From NCBI GenBank assembly GCA_016208165.1, contig JACQYL010000137.1:1-49479 (forward strand): DNA of 49,479 bases, given 5' to 3'. Under the pieces are notes generated by a model that was not told where the DNA came from, made no database searches, and worked only from the letters and a program-made list of their open reading frames with translations. This document shows, piece after piece, positions 1 through 8,907 of this stretch (positions within the stretch are counted from its first letter, which is position 1; each line of letters opens with the position of its first letter). The position numbers and the translations under genes were made by a program. Source of the stretch: Deltaproteobacteria bacterium. Lineage in GTDB: Bacteria; Desulfobacterota; Desulfarculia; JACQYL01.

Positions 1-542
1 GCGACAGCGAGCCGGAGGGCAGCCTTTACTGAGATCGCGCCCATGCTATCCTTGAGAGGTCGGAGGCATTCTTTATGTTTTCAAAGAGCAAAAGACATCA
101 AAATTTCGGAATTCCGCCTTGACTCTCAAGACGGTATCTACGACCCCCCGCGATTTAATACGTACAGTCACCTCCTGTCCTTGGGACCCGGACAACAAGT
201 TGTCCGGGCCACCCATCCGTCATGACCGATCCCTAGTGTAGCGACGAGTGACACGGCCTGGAGGCGCCTTTCCGTTTATGACGACCAACATTGTTCGCCA
301 CAACAACCAAAAGCTTCTTATGACCCTGTGAACAGGCACGGAAAATCTTTCCGGGAACGCCGCCGGCGCACGTGCATCCATGGGTATCGATTTGGGTGAA
401 CCGCGGATAGAACCTTGTTGCCGGTTCGGAGGCCGGGAGAGACAACCCGGATGGGGGGCCGGGGAAACCTTTTGAAAAGGCTTCCCCGGATAAAACGGTT
501 GCCCTGAAATCCTTAACGCGGAGATCTCGGGCAAACCCGGCA
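1..542. other. Intergenic stretch, no gene recognised
   Basis: Short open frames exist on both strands but none has a plausible ribosome binding site, conserved-looking protein or neighbour support. I see no tRNA or rRNA signature and no obvious transposase remnant. The right part lies downstream of the minus-strand SDR gene and could hold its transcription end, but no clean hairpin plus T-run is visible. Confidence 0.5.
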
Positions 543-1310
543 TCACTTGGGGGACATTCGCAGCGCTCCATCCACTCGGATTACGGAACCATTCAGATAC
601 GCGTTCCGGATGATCGTCATCGCTACGTCGGCGTATTCAGTCGGTTGTCCGAGACGTGAAGGAAACGGCACCTGGGCGCCGAGAGATTCCTGCACCTTTT
701 CCGGCAGGCCGGCCAGCATCGGTGTCTGCATGATACCCGGCGCGATGGTGACCACTCGAACGCCGTTCTTGGCCAGGTCGCGGGCCATGGGAAGGGTCAT
801 GCCGACCACCCCGCCTTTGGAGGCCGCATAAGCCACCTGACCGATTTGACCTTCCCACGCGGCGATGGAAGAGGTATGAATAATCACTCCTCTTTCGCCC
901 CCGGCGTTGGGCGTATTGTTGACCATCACGGCTGCCGCAAGACGAGCCATGTTGAAAGAGCCGATGAGATTTACCTCAACCACCTTGGCGAACTGGCTCA
1001 AAGGCATGGGACCGTCTTTCCCCACGATCTTTCCGGGTACACCGATGCCGGCGCAATTCACCAGGATGTTCAGTCCCCCAAACGCCTTTTGGGCTTGGGC
1101 GATCGCATTTTGTCCATCGGCTTCACTGGTTACGTCCGTCTTACAGTAAATGGCGGCACCACCCAATTCAGCAGCCGTCTTTTTGCCGGTTTCTTCCACC
1201 ATGTCCACGAGCACCACGCGGCCCCCCTGAGACACCAGAGCCTTGGCTGTGGCTGCTCCGAGTCCGGACGCTCCACCCGTAATAATAGCTACACTACCTT
1301 TAATCTCCAT
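543..1310 (-). CDS. Short-chain dehydrogenase, 3-hydroxyacyl-CoA dehydrogenase type II-like
   Basis: A 255-residue classical SDR that should use NAD(H) to oxidise or reduce a hydroxyl/keto group. The full-length pattern resembles the HSD10 / 3-hydroxy-2-methylbutyryl-CoA dehydrogenase branch, so a 3-hydroxyacyl-CoA is the likely substrate. The Rossmann glycine motif TGGASGLG is at residues 11-18, NCAG at 85-88, the structural Asn near 114, catalytic Ser near 148, and YAASK (Tyr161, Lys165). The ATG at 1310 is chosen because GGAGG lies 5 bases upstream; a longer frame to 1349 has no such support. The next gene, divergent across about 460 bases, is an acyl-CoA thioesterase-like protein, which fits acyl-CoA metabolism but is not an operon. 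The substrate is inferred; the SDR fold is certain. Confidence 0.9.
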   Translation of the reverse strand: MEIKGSVAIITGGASGLGAATAKALVSQGGRVVLVDMVEETGKKTAAELGGAAIYCKTDVTSEADGQNAIAQAQKAFGGLNILVNCAGIGVPGKIVGKDGPMPLSQFAKVVEVNLIGSFNMARLAAAVMVNNTPNAGGERGVIIHTSSIAAWEGQIGQVAYAASKGGVVGMTLPMARDLAKNGVRVVTIAPGIMQTPMLAGLPEKVQESLGAQVPFPSRLGQPTEYADVAMTIIRNAYLNGSVIRVDGALRMSPK

Positions 1311-1772
1311 ATCTACCTCCTCAGATGTTAGTTTAACAGAGCGGATCAACGGTTTTTATAAACCATAATCGGATCATGATCAATCCCGGTTTTGCTCTTT
1401 CACCTTTTCGTTCGGATCTTTCGAGCCGTGGCGCTCCCCCACCCGGCGATAAAAGGACCTTGATTTGAAGACACAATTGAAGGAAATGAAGACGCGGATA
1501 CTAGTTGCACTCGTTCGGTCAACAAGGTAGGGTAGTTGGCTTGCGAGGGAATACGTTCTCTGAATCCCGGCACCGGATGGCGCTGTCCGTCGTTCGAGCG
1601 GCCGTCAGTGCGTTCGCGATTCGGGAATAACGCGCAGAAGAGAAGTTCGGACGGAACATCAGGTTTTTTCCTGAATTACGGATGCCGTGTTTTCGCGCTT
1701 CCGCATTTCCCCGAAAAGGTTCCGCTCCGTGCATCCCGTACGGAATTCGTCCACTCAGGGAAGGAGGAATCC
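1311..1772. other. Divergent intergenic region
   Basis: It separates the minus-strand SDR gene and the plus-strand thioesterase gene. It contains the candidate SDR promoter at 1356-1383 and the strong ribosome binding site AAGGAGG at 1761-1767 for the thioesterase. Open frames reading through it are not convincing, and I recognise nothing else. Confidence 0.5.
1356..1383 (-). promoter_or_regulatory. Possible promoter of the SDR gene
   Basis: On the minus strand TTGATC (1383-1378) and TTATAA (1361-1356) are 16 bases apart, about 46 bases upstream of the SDR start. The -35 overlaps a 10-bp palindrome GATCATGATC. The match to a sigma-70 promoter is only moderate. Confidence 0.3.
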
Positions 1773-2300
1773 ATGGTCGATCAGCCTGATCACGGCGACG
1801 ATTCGACGTCGGAAGGAAGAACGGTTCAACATTCCGAAGTCGTCATGTCAAAAGTCTTCGCGCCCGAGCATGCGGGTCCGGGTGGGATCTATGCTCACGG
1901 CGGGGAAATCATAAAACTGATGGACACGGCCGCGGGAGTCGCCGCGGTCCGGCATTCCCACTCCCCGGTGGCCACGTTGCGGGTGGAGGCGATCAATTTC
2001 TTCAATCCTATCCGAGTGGGCAATTATGTGACCGCTCGCGCCAGATTGACGTATACCAGTCAGTCTTCCATGGAAGTCCAGGTGAAGGTCTCGACCGAGG
2101 ATCTGATCAATGAAAAATCCTGGGAGGCCTGCACCGCTTATTTTATTATTGTGGCCCTCAACAAGACGGGAAAACCCAAGATGGTCCCTTCCCTCTTGAT
2201 TTCGTCCGAAGAAGAACGGAAGAGATTCGAAGCAGGCAAAGAACGGCACGATACCTGTCGACTGGACGAACGCTTCCGAGCGTTATGCGGAATCGACTGA
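1773..2300 (+). CDS. Hotdog-fold acyl-CoA thioesterase
   Basis: A 175-residue single-hotdog protein of the acyl-CoA hydrolase (BACH/YciA-like) type, predicted to release free CoA from acyl-CoA thioesters in the cytoplasm. The family signature is visible as GGIYAHGGEIIKLMD at residues 37-51. Asp51 at the start of the long hotdog helix is the expected catalytic acid, followed by TAAGVAAVR and a beta-sheet stretch with VEAINFFNPI. The ATG at 1773 is preceded by AAGGAGG with 5-base spacing; an upstream in-frame extension to 1536 lacks a site and looks non-coding. The last 40 residues are charged and helical, a usual C-terminal extension. The chain-length preference cannot be read from sequence. 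Confidence 0.85.
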   Translation: MVDQPDHGDDSTSEGRTVQHSEVVMSKVFAPEHAGPGGIYAHGGEIIKLMDTAAGVAAVRHSHSPVATLRVEAINFFNPIRVGNYVTARARLTYTSQSSMEVQVKVSTEDLINEKSWEACTAYFIIVALNKTGKPKMVPSLLISSEEERKRFEAGKERHDTCRLDERFRALCGID

Positions 2301-2472
2301 TCAGGAGCGATCGGCAGGCCGGCATGTTCGAGGGAGCCGTCCCGGGCTGATCGATCGACAGGCCCCGGCGGGCCGTCGGAGAAACCGTTCCCATTGACAA
2401 GATACGCCCCGTGCGCCCGTGCCAAAGGACATGACGGCGCGAAAAATACTGACCGAGTGAGGTTTGACGTAC

Positions 2473-3372
2473 ATGAGAATTCTGAAACCCGGCATGATTG
2501 ACGATCGAGTTCTATTTCTGGGAAACCGGCACGTTTGTATGTACCTGGTGATGGGGGAGCAGTTCGCGCTGCTTGGAGGAGGAGTTGCCTGGGAGGTCCA
2601 GCGTTTGGAGTCCCAATTTCAGGAATACCAAGTTGACGTGAACCGCATCCGCTATCTGGTGATCTCACATGCCCACCACGATCACTGTGGCGCGGTCCCC
2701 TACCTGCTGCGCAAATACCCGCACATTCAGCCGGTGTCTTCAGAGTACTGCGCGTATCTTCTGAATAAGGACCAGCCGGTGGAACTCATCACCAAGGTAA
2801 ACAAGACTACCATAAACGCCCTCAAGCGATCGCACACTTTTGAAGGCATTTCTCTTGACTTCTTTCCCATCCCCGTTGCCGTCAAGGTGGGAGACGGGGA
2901 TCAACTGGATCTGGGAGGGGGACTATCGCTTCGATTTCTTTTGACCCCGGGCCATTCCAGATGCTCCATGTCCGTCTATGTTCCCGAGCTGCAAGCCTTG
3001 TTTCCAGCGGATTCGATACCTGCGCCGGAAACGGGAAAACGAGAACTCACGGTAACGGCAAACCACGACTACGACGCGTACCTGCAAAGTCTGGAAAAGC
3101 TGGAAAAGCTCCCCATCCGTCTGGTTTGTTATGAGCATGGCGGGGTCCTGACGGGCGAGGACGCGGCGGAGATCATACCCAGGGGCCTGGAAGCCACACG
3201 ATTGCAACGGGCTCGTATTCAGAAGCGATTCGAGGAGTTACAGGATTTCGACCTGCTTGTGGAGGAGATATCGGATAAATTCCATCAGTTGGAGCTGTTC
3301 CGTCTGGTGCCTCCGGACCTTATGCGGGCCATAACGGAGCGCATGGTCAAAAGCGCTTTAGGCTTGGTGTAG
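2473..3372 (+). CDS. Metallo-beta-lactamase-fold hydrolase
   Basis: A 299-residue MBL-fold protein, predicted to be a di-metal hydrolase. The metal-binding HxHxDH motif is HAHHDH at residues 66-71. GHSRCSM follows about 100 residues later as the third-motif His, then FPADS with the bridging Asp, and a late His in YEHGG. These are the four ligands expected of glyoxalase II/RNase Z-type hydrolases. It is not a flavodiiron protein, since no flavodoxin domain follows. The C-terminal 90 residues are helical and carry no known motif. An ATG at 2473 sits 10 bases after GTGAGG; a TTG at 2464 in the same frame is the alternative. The substrate is unknown. The gene lies about 170 bases after the thioesterase on the same strand and may be co-transcribed. 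Confidence 0.85.
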   Translation: MRILKPGMIDDRVLFLGNRHVCMYLVMGEQFALLGGGVAWEVQRLESQFQEYQVDVNRIRYLVISHAHHDHCGAVPYLLRKYPHIQPVSSEYCAYLLNKDQPVELITKVNKTTINALKRSHTFEGISLDFFPIPVAVKVGDGDQLDLGGGLSLRFLLTPGHSRCSMSVYVPELQALFPADSIPAPETGKRELTVTANHDYDAYLQSLEKLEKLPIRLVCYEHGGVLTGEDAAEIIPRGLEATRLQRARIQKRFEELQDFDLLVEEISDKFHQLELFRLVPPDLMRAITERMVKSALGLV

Positions 3373-3552
3373 CGGGACTCAGGTCTTTTGTGACAGCGGA
3401 CGGGCAGTTGCCTTTTAATGCGAAGCCGCGCACCAAACCGGAACCATGGGGCGGCGACGTTTTCATCAGCCTACGGGAAACGATTTCCGGACGGATCCCA
3501 TTATCACAACCAACGATTCTTTCATACTCATCTGCCTGTAACGGAGAAGTAT

Positions 3553-4995
3553 ATGGAAATCGAGGCGGTGCCCATCCGCAGCATTCAGATATGGGAAGCA
3601 TTACACGGTCTGATACCCTATACGGACGACGACTTGGCTTTCCTCAGATCCGATCTCAAGAAGCGGGGGCAACAACTTCCTCTGGTTATAGACCAGAAGT
3701 ACCGACTTCTGGACGGGCACAGACGTCTTGCCGTACTGGACGAATTAGGCGTGGACCATGCCGTATGCATAATCAAAACCTTCACCAACGATAACGAGGC
3801 ATTGGAATTTGCCATAAGAAACAAGCTCTCCTGTCAATGCCTGCACCCGATCGACAGAGTACGCCTGGAAGTCAAGTTACGGGAATCACTATCAATCGTC
3901 CGATCGGACAGAAAGCGAGTCGATATCGATCGGTATATTCCGGACCGCCTGATCGATCTTCTGAAACGGAACAAAATAAAGGAAAGCTTTCTGCACAAAA
4001 TGGTGTTTGAAATGAAGTCCATGGAATCGAAGGTTGGGAATAGAGGCATTGAACACATTAAACAACTATTGAACACTACGGAAGCACCCTGGCTGCATCT
4101 GTCCACCATTCGCCAGTTTTTCAAAAATCCGGACGTCGACGACGAGACAAAGCAACGGGCCATTGAAGGGAAGTGGACCGTTCACCAGATGAGCACCGTA
4201 AGCTGGGGAATGATTGAACAAAAACAGAAGCACGAGCAGGAAGAAGCGGAAAGAAGCCACGCGTCGGCCCGAGAACTGTTCGAAACGAAATATGGAAGAA
4301 TACCGGAAGGAATCCCGGATGGATATCAATCGTGGGCGGAAAACAGACTTCGGCAATTCACCGACTCGTGGGGGATCACCAGGAATCGAGCCCTAACCTT
4401 ATCCGATCCGGAAATGGATTTCCTGATCTCTCAGCGTCTGGAGAAGGAAATCCTGGCTCATCGGGAATCCATCGATCGCAGAAAGGCGGAGTTCGAAAAG
4501 CGTCTTCGAAACCTGACCTCCAACATCGAACAGCTCTCAAAAAAGCATCCCCGGCCTTCAGCTCCCGAGCCTTCCATCACAAAGGACTGGGAAAACCTCT
4601 CCGAATCCCTGTTGACACCCCTGGAAAGAAAATGGCGGCAAAGGCAGACGGAACTGGAAGTCCAAAAAACGCAGATCGATCGCGAATCCGGTCTGCTCGA
4701 TCTGAAGTTTAAAGCGGAAGCCCTGAACAAAGAACTCAACGAGCGCTTGATACTCATCAAAAGGAGGGAGGCAACAAGGAAAAATCCCGAAGAAGATATA
4801 CGCATCGAATTGCTGGGACTCCTGCCGAACAACTGGGAGTCCATGCCGGAGAAAGACTGGAAACACTTTCAGCGGGCTTTTCGATTGGTGCTCCATCCGG
4901 ACCGAAGGGGCAAAGACTTCACGCACACTTCGTCCGTTGTCAACGCCCTGCTGGACTATGCGAACCAGAAACGATCGTTCAAAATCTCCCCATAG
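3553..4995 (+). CDS. ParB-like N-terminal domain protein with coiled coils and J-like C-terminus
   Basis: A 480-residue protein of unusual build. Residues about 5-90 form a ParB/Srx-type domain: PIRSI at the start, then PLVIDQ and DGHRRLAVLDELG (the GxRR-type phosphate-binding box) at 54-66. The middle (about 100-230) is helical and charged and could be a helix-turn-helix segment. Residues about 230-420 are rich in Glu, Lys, Arg and Gln, with long predicted coiled coils. Near the C-terminus HPD at 448-450, preceded by FRLVL and followed by a helix, resembles the helix II-HPD-helix III core of a J domain. Start ATG 3553 has GGAG 6 bases upstream. There is no parA next to it, so it is probably not the chromosome partition gene. 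It could be an orphan regulator or phage/plasmid-derived. Function unknown. Confidence 0.65.
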   Translation: MEIEAVPIRSIQIWEALHGLIPYTDDDLAFLRSDLKKRGQQLPLVIDQKYRLLDGHRRLAVLDELGVDHAVCIIKTFTNDNEALEFAIRNKLSCQCLHPIDRVRLEVKLRESLSIVRSDRKRVDIDRYIPDRLIDLLKRNKIKESFLHKMVFEMKSMESKVGNRGIEHIKQLLNTTEAPWLHLSTIRQFFKNPDVDDETKQRAIEGKWTVHQMSTVSWGMIEQKQKHEQEEAERSHASARELFETKYGRIPEGIPDGYQSWAENRLRQFTDSWGITRNRALTLSDPEMDFLISQRLEKEILAHRESIDRRKAEFEKRLRNLTSNIEQLSKKHPRPSAPEPSITKDWENLSESLLTPLERKWRQRQTELEVQKTQIDRESGLLDLKFKAEALNKELNERLILIKRREATRKNPEEDIRIELLGLLPNNWESMPEKDWKHFQRAFRLVLHPDRRGKDFTHTSSVVNALLDYANQKRSFKISP

Positions 4996-5599
4996 TCGCT
5001 CGTTCTCCGGCATCGGACGAATTCAACGCCTCGTAGTATTCCTCCAACTCCTGCATGGTCTCGAACGTCATATTTTCCGGCAGAGAAGCGCTTAGAACTT
5101 CCCGGACCAGTTCCCCGTCAGGATTGTACGCATTGCAGGAATTCAGAAGCTCCGGCCGGAACGTCAATGCGAGCTTATACGTCTGCGCATCGCTGATACC
5201 CGGAAAAAGCTCGGCCAGTAGATGCCGTACTCGCCGCCCCCGGCCGAGGAGGGCTCCTTCGATCGTGTCTTTGAATACGGTGTTCAAATGCGAACATCCC
5301 TGGTTTCCCGCCTTGCGGAGCACTTCTTTCATCAAACCGGGCCTGACCTTTTCTCCGATCATGCTTTTCAGCGTATGGACGCTCTCTCGGCAAGCGTTGT
5401 GGGGATGCCGGATAATCACCGGATCGAGATCCAGGATCTTCAGATCCGGATGAGTGAAAACACCGGTCAGTTCAATCTCATGATAAGGATCAGAGAAAAC
5501 GGATTTCACCTTGAGAGTCTTTTCTGCCGTAAACACAACGGATGTGTCTCTTTTACGCTCTCCTAAGAACAATTCGTCAGATTCAGCGATCATCACCAT
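4979..5599 (-). CDS. DUF2889 family protein
   Basis: A 206-residue protein resembling the DUF2889 family, whose biochemical role I do not know. Visible family-like features are an N-terminal beta-rich half with DPYHEIELTGVF, the segment HPHNACRESVHTLKSMIG in the middle, and GCSHL followed by a helix near residue 120. The Cys and His positions look conserved and could bind metal, but that is inference. It is convergent with the ParB-like gene and the two coding ends overlap by 17 bases (4979-4995), with no room for a terminator between them. Two in-frame ATGs (5599 and 5593) are equally possible starts, neither with a strong ribosome binding site. Confidence 0.7.
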   Translation of the reverse strand: MVMIAESDELFLGERKRDTSVVFTAEKTLKVKSVFSDPYHEIELTGVFTHPDLKILDLDPVIIRHPHNACRESVHTLKSMIGEKVRPGLMKEVLRKAGNQGCSHLNTVFKDTIEGALLGRGRRVRHLLAELFPGISDAQTYKLALTFRPELLNSCNAYNPDGELVREVLSASLPENMTFETMQELEEYYEALNSSDAGERATMGRF

Positions 5600-6023
5600 T
5601 TCTATTTCCGATGGACGGATTCCTTTCCCGTGGTGGTAACCCGGCGGTTCGTTCTCACATAAACCGGCCCTGCGCGCCGTCGATGCTCACCCTTCGCCGG
5701 ATTTCATATACCCATATCTATAATCCGCATCCTTGCCCATGTAAAGAGGCGCGAGCCTGAAGCGAGCGCATTCCATGAAAGATGCCGCCCCTTCGGACGT
5801 CCGCGCCGCATGTCCGGACGGCCGCTTTCAACCGTCCATGGTTGAAGGCAAGTGCGCGCCGTCCACCCGTTCTCGCGGAGAAAGAAGTATGTTACCCGAG
5901 ACTTATCTGATATAGAAATCCAGTTGAGATGTCCGGTTCGTTACCACCCTCTATCGATCTTGATCCGACGCACTTCAAGCGGTCTTTTGATATGTACCTG
6001 CGAGGCCTGAAAGGAGTTTCCAA
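5600..6023. other. Divergent intergenic region with a small hairpin
   Basis: No gene is supported. A perfect 7-bp inverted repeat TTCAACC/GGTTGAA with a 6-base loop lies at 5827-5846. The stretch 5690-5880 is rich in CCG/CGG words typical of intergenic repeats, but I cannot assign it to a known family. The right end carries AAAGGAG (6010-6016), the ribosome binding site of pepN. Confidence 0.45.
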
Positions 6024-8681
6024 ATGAGCGACCGAACCTTCAAATACCGCAGGGAGGATTTCGGCGATCTGCCGGTTACGCTGGACCACCTTACCATCCG
6101 TCTGAGCTTTTTCGAAGACCGGGTGGAAGCTGAAAACTGTCTGGAACTGACGGCCAAGACCGAGATGGACGAGATCGTTCTCGACGCCGACGGGCTGGAT
6201 CTGCTGCGGGTGGATCTGGTGCACGAGCCTCACGATCCGCAAGGAACGCCTCTTCGTTACCAATACCATAAGGAAGACCGCAAACTGTCAGTGCGGTTGC
6301 CGAAGCCATACGTCTCCGGCGAACGCTTCCTCATCCGAACCGTGTGCCGATCCTATCCGTCCGAGTCCCTGCTGGAAGGGATTTATCGAGACGCCACCCC
6401 GCCGGGAGCGCCGCAGCAGTACATGTCCCAGTGCCAACAATGGGGATTCCAGCGCATCATGCCGATTCTCGATGATTGCCGAGCCAAATGCACGATGACC
6501 ACCACGATGCAAGCGGACAGCGCCTATACGCACCTCATCAGCAATGGAGACGTGTGTCTCCGTACCAACCCCGACCGCCGTCCCGTTCCCAAGGAAAACG
6601 ACCCAGGACGTCAGGTCATTACCTACGAGAACAAGACGCCAATGGCTCCATACCTGTTCATTGCCGCCGTCGGCACGTGGGACGAGTTGTCGGATGAAGT
6701 CGTCTATCCGTCCGGCCGGCGCGTGCGCCTGGAATATCTGGCGCCCCCGGGCCGAACCAAGGACGCCCGGATTCCAATGGACATCCTCAAAGACGCGATT
6801 CTGTGGACCGGTCGGACCCAGGAATACGAATACACCGGCGATGCCTACCGGACCATATGCATGAACAAATCCAATTTCGGAGGAATGGAAAACGTAGGAA
6901 ACACCACCATCGTAACCGACGCCGCCCTCATCGATGAACACACCATGGATGCTTTTGTGCTCTATGCCCACGCGGTTATCGTGCACGAGTTCGAACACAA
7001 TCAGTGCGGAAGCGAGACGACCATGGACACGCCTTTCGACGTCTGGCTCAACGAAGCCTACACCGTGGACGTGGAACGACAGTACTCGGCGGACGTGTTC
7101 GACGCTTCATTTGTGCGTTTGAGGCAGGTGGACAGCATACGAGACCCGCTCCTGGGCCCCCTGGCCATCGAGGATGGAGGACACCTGGGCAAGGTGGTTC
7201 GGGAAGGGTTCAACGATCCGGAAGAACTTATCGATGGAGTCACCTACGTGAAAGCCGCCGAAGTGATTCGTATGCTCAGACTCCTGCTGGGTACGGATCT
7301 GTTCAAGGCCGGCAAACGTCTTTACTTTTCGAGATATCGCCACGCCAACGCCACCACGGACCAATTCTTCCGAAGTTTCGAAGAGGTTTCGGGAGCCTCA
7401 TTGGAGTCCTTCAAACGAACCTGGCTCTACACGATCGGATACCCTAAAGTCACGGCTCATACCTCGTTCGACCCGGTATCCAAGAGCGCCCGCATTCGAT
7501 TCCGGCAGGAAAGGCCGGACGGTGTCCATCCTTTCCACCTCCCCATCGAACTGGCCCTGGTGGACGCGGAAGGAAACGACATCGAGGGAACCCGGCAGGT
7601 CTTCGAATTGAATCAAGAGGAATCCGAACTGGTGTTCGAAGATCTGTCCACGCCCCCGGCGTTCGCATCTCTGAACCGGGATTACTCATTCTACGGAACC
7701 TTCCACCACGAGAACGCCACCTTCCCCATGTTGACGCTGCAAGCTCGCTTGGATCCCAATCCTTTTAACCGCATCGAAGCCTTTCGCCGTTCCACGGACA
7801 GCCGGCGCAAACGCCTTCTATTGGATGCGAACGCGGCCATCGACACAGAGTGGTTGGACGTATATGGAGAAATCCTCGCGGACAGGAATCTTCCTCCGGC
7901 CCTCAAAGCCTACTTCCTCAAAATCGACGAACAACCCATGGATCGCCGCTATGTCGCATGGCCCCAGGAGCTTGTAGCGGCGAGGGAACGGCTCATGCGC
8001 GCCGTGAACGAGCGTTTCCGAACCCGCCTCCTGGAGTGCTTCCACGGCCTGAATACGTATGGACCCCGCGAGTCCCCCAAGGACGGCATCGAGGAACGGA
8101 TGTTAAAGGCCGTGCTGCTCGAACTGATCGCCGTGGACGATACCCGGGACAGCCACCGTCTGATTCTGGATCACTATCGCGCAGCCACCACGGCCAACGA
8201 TCGCGTTACGGCACTCGGCACACTGAACCGAACATCGGCGGAAGAGCGGCGGCCCATTATTGAAGCGGCCTACGAACTCTGGCATCCGCACCTGACCGGG
8301 TACGGCAACTACCTGCGGATCGTTTCCAGCGGCACTCAACCCGATGTGTTCGATATGATCGAACGCGAGAAGACGCGTGAATCCTTCGACATAACTCAGC
8401 CTACCTGGTGCCGCGCTTTGTTTCTTCCAATGGCGGCAAACTCGAAGATGCTCTGGACGGACTACGGTATCCGTTGGCTGGCGGACAAAGTGATCGAGTT
8501 GGCGTCCGTCAACGCCACTACGGCGGGTCGGATGCTGAACAGTTTTCAGCTGGTTCGAGACCTGAAGCCGCTTCTGAAAGAACCGGTCCTCAGGGCATTG
8601 GAACTCATCGTCGGCCGGGTTCCCGATACGGTATCTCCGGCGATACACGGCCAGGCCCGTTCGTATCTTAAAGGGGCGTAA
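6024..8681 (+). CDS. pepN: Aminopeptidase N (M1 metallopeptidase)
   Basis: An 885-residue cytoplasmic M1 zinc aminopeptidase of normal PepN length, predicted to remove N-terminal residues from peptides. The exopeptidase motif is GGMEN (286-290, a variant of GAMEN). The zinc site is HEFEH (321-325) plus Glu344 in WLNEAYT, exactly the HEXXH-18-E spacing. The substrate-pocket segment QCQQWGFQRIMPILDD lies near 136-151. After the catalytic domain come a beta-sandwich (about 450-550) and the alpha-helical C-terminal domain characteristic of the E. coli PepN type. The ATG has AAAGGAG 7 bases upstream. It stands alone, convergent with the M48 gene. No odd residues were seen beyond Gly for Ala in GAMEN, which is common. 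Confidence 0.95.
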   Translation: MSDRTFKYRREDFGDLPVTLDHLTIRLSFFEDRVEAENCLELTAKTEMDEIVLDADGLDLLRVDLVHEPHDPQGTPLRYQYHKEDRKLSVRLPKPYVSGERFLIRTVCRSYPSESLLEGIYRDATPPGAPQQYMSQCQQWGFQRIMPILDDCRAKCTMTTTMQADSAYTHLISNGDVCLRTNPDRRPVPKENDPGRQVITYENKTPMAPYLFIAAVGTWDELSDEVVYPSGRRVRLEYLAPPGRTKDARIPMDILKDAILWTGRTQEYEYTGDAYRTICMNKSNFGGMENVGNTTIVTDAALIDEHTMDAFVLYAHAVIVHEFEHNQCGSETTMDTPFDVWLNEAYTVDVERQYSADVFDASFVRLRQVDSIRDPLLGPLAIEDGGHLGKVVREGFNDPEELIDGVTYVKAAEVIRMLRLLLGTDLFKAGKRLYFSRYRHANATTDQFFRSFEEVSGASLESFKRTWLYTIGYPKVTAHTSFDPVSKSARIRFRQERPDGVHPFHLPIELALVDAEGNDIEGTRQVFELNQEESELVFEDLSTPPAFASLNRDYSFYGTFHHENATFPMLTLQARLDPNPFNRIEAFRRSTDSRRKRLLLDANAAIDTEWLDVYGEILADRNLPPALKAYFLKIDEQPMDRRYVAWPQELVAARERLMRAVNERFRTRLLECFHGLNTYGPRESPKDGIEERMLKAVLLELIAVDDTRDSHRLILDHYRAATTANDRVTALGTLNRTSAEERRPIIEAAYELWHPHLTGYGNYLRIVSSGTQPDVFDMIEREKTRESFDITQPTWCRALFLPMAANSKMLWTDYGIRWLADKVIELASVNATTAGRMLNSFQLVRDLKPLLKEPVLRALELIVGRVPDTVSPAIHGQARSYLKGA

Positions 8682-8907
8682 CTCATCCGCTTTGGCCCTC
8701 GATGGGAAAGCGGATGACCTCCCTCGAGGAAGAGGCTCGGTTCGTTGAGCGCGCCGGAGTTGCTGATTGCTTATTTAACGCTGGGGAATTTCAGTGGAAG
8801 ACATCGGATTCGCTCGTACATAGAAGACCGCCCGGTAGGATGAGATTCCGGAATCCAGGAAATCCATGGTATGCAAGATCGATCCTCGTTCGGCCCGGCC
8901 CCGCCGG
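8682..8907. other. Convergent gap between pepN and the M48 peptidase
   Basis: This 226-base stretch between two gene ends has no supported open frame. I expected a bidirectional terminator but could not find a strong stem followed by a T-run. Confidence 0.4.

Noticed and set aside
3553-4995. Chromosomal ParB of the partition system
   Set aside because: No parA, gid or rnpA neighbours and the C-terminal half is unlike ParB; only the N-terminal domain matches.
6288-6998. Minus-strand frame of 236 codons inside pepN
   Set aside because: Antisense to a complete, motif-rich aminopeptidase; no independent evidence.
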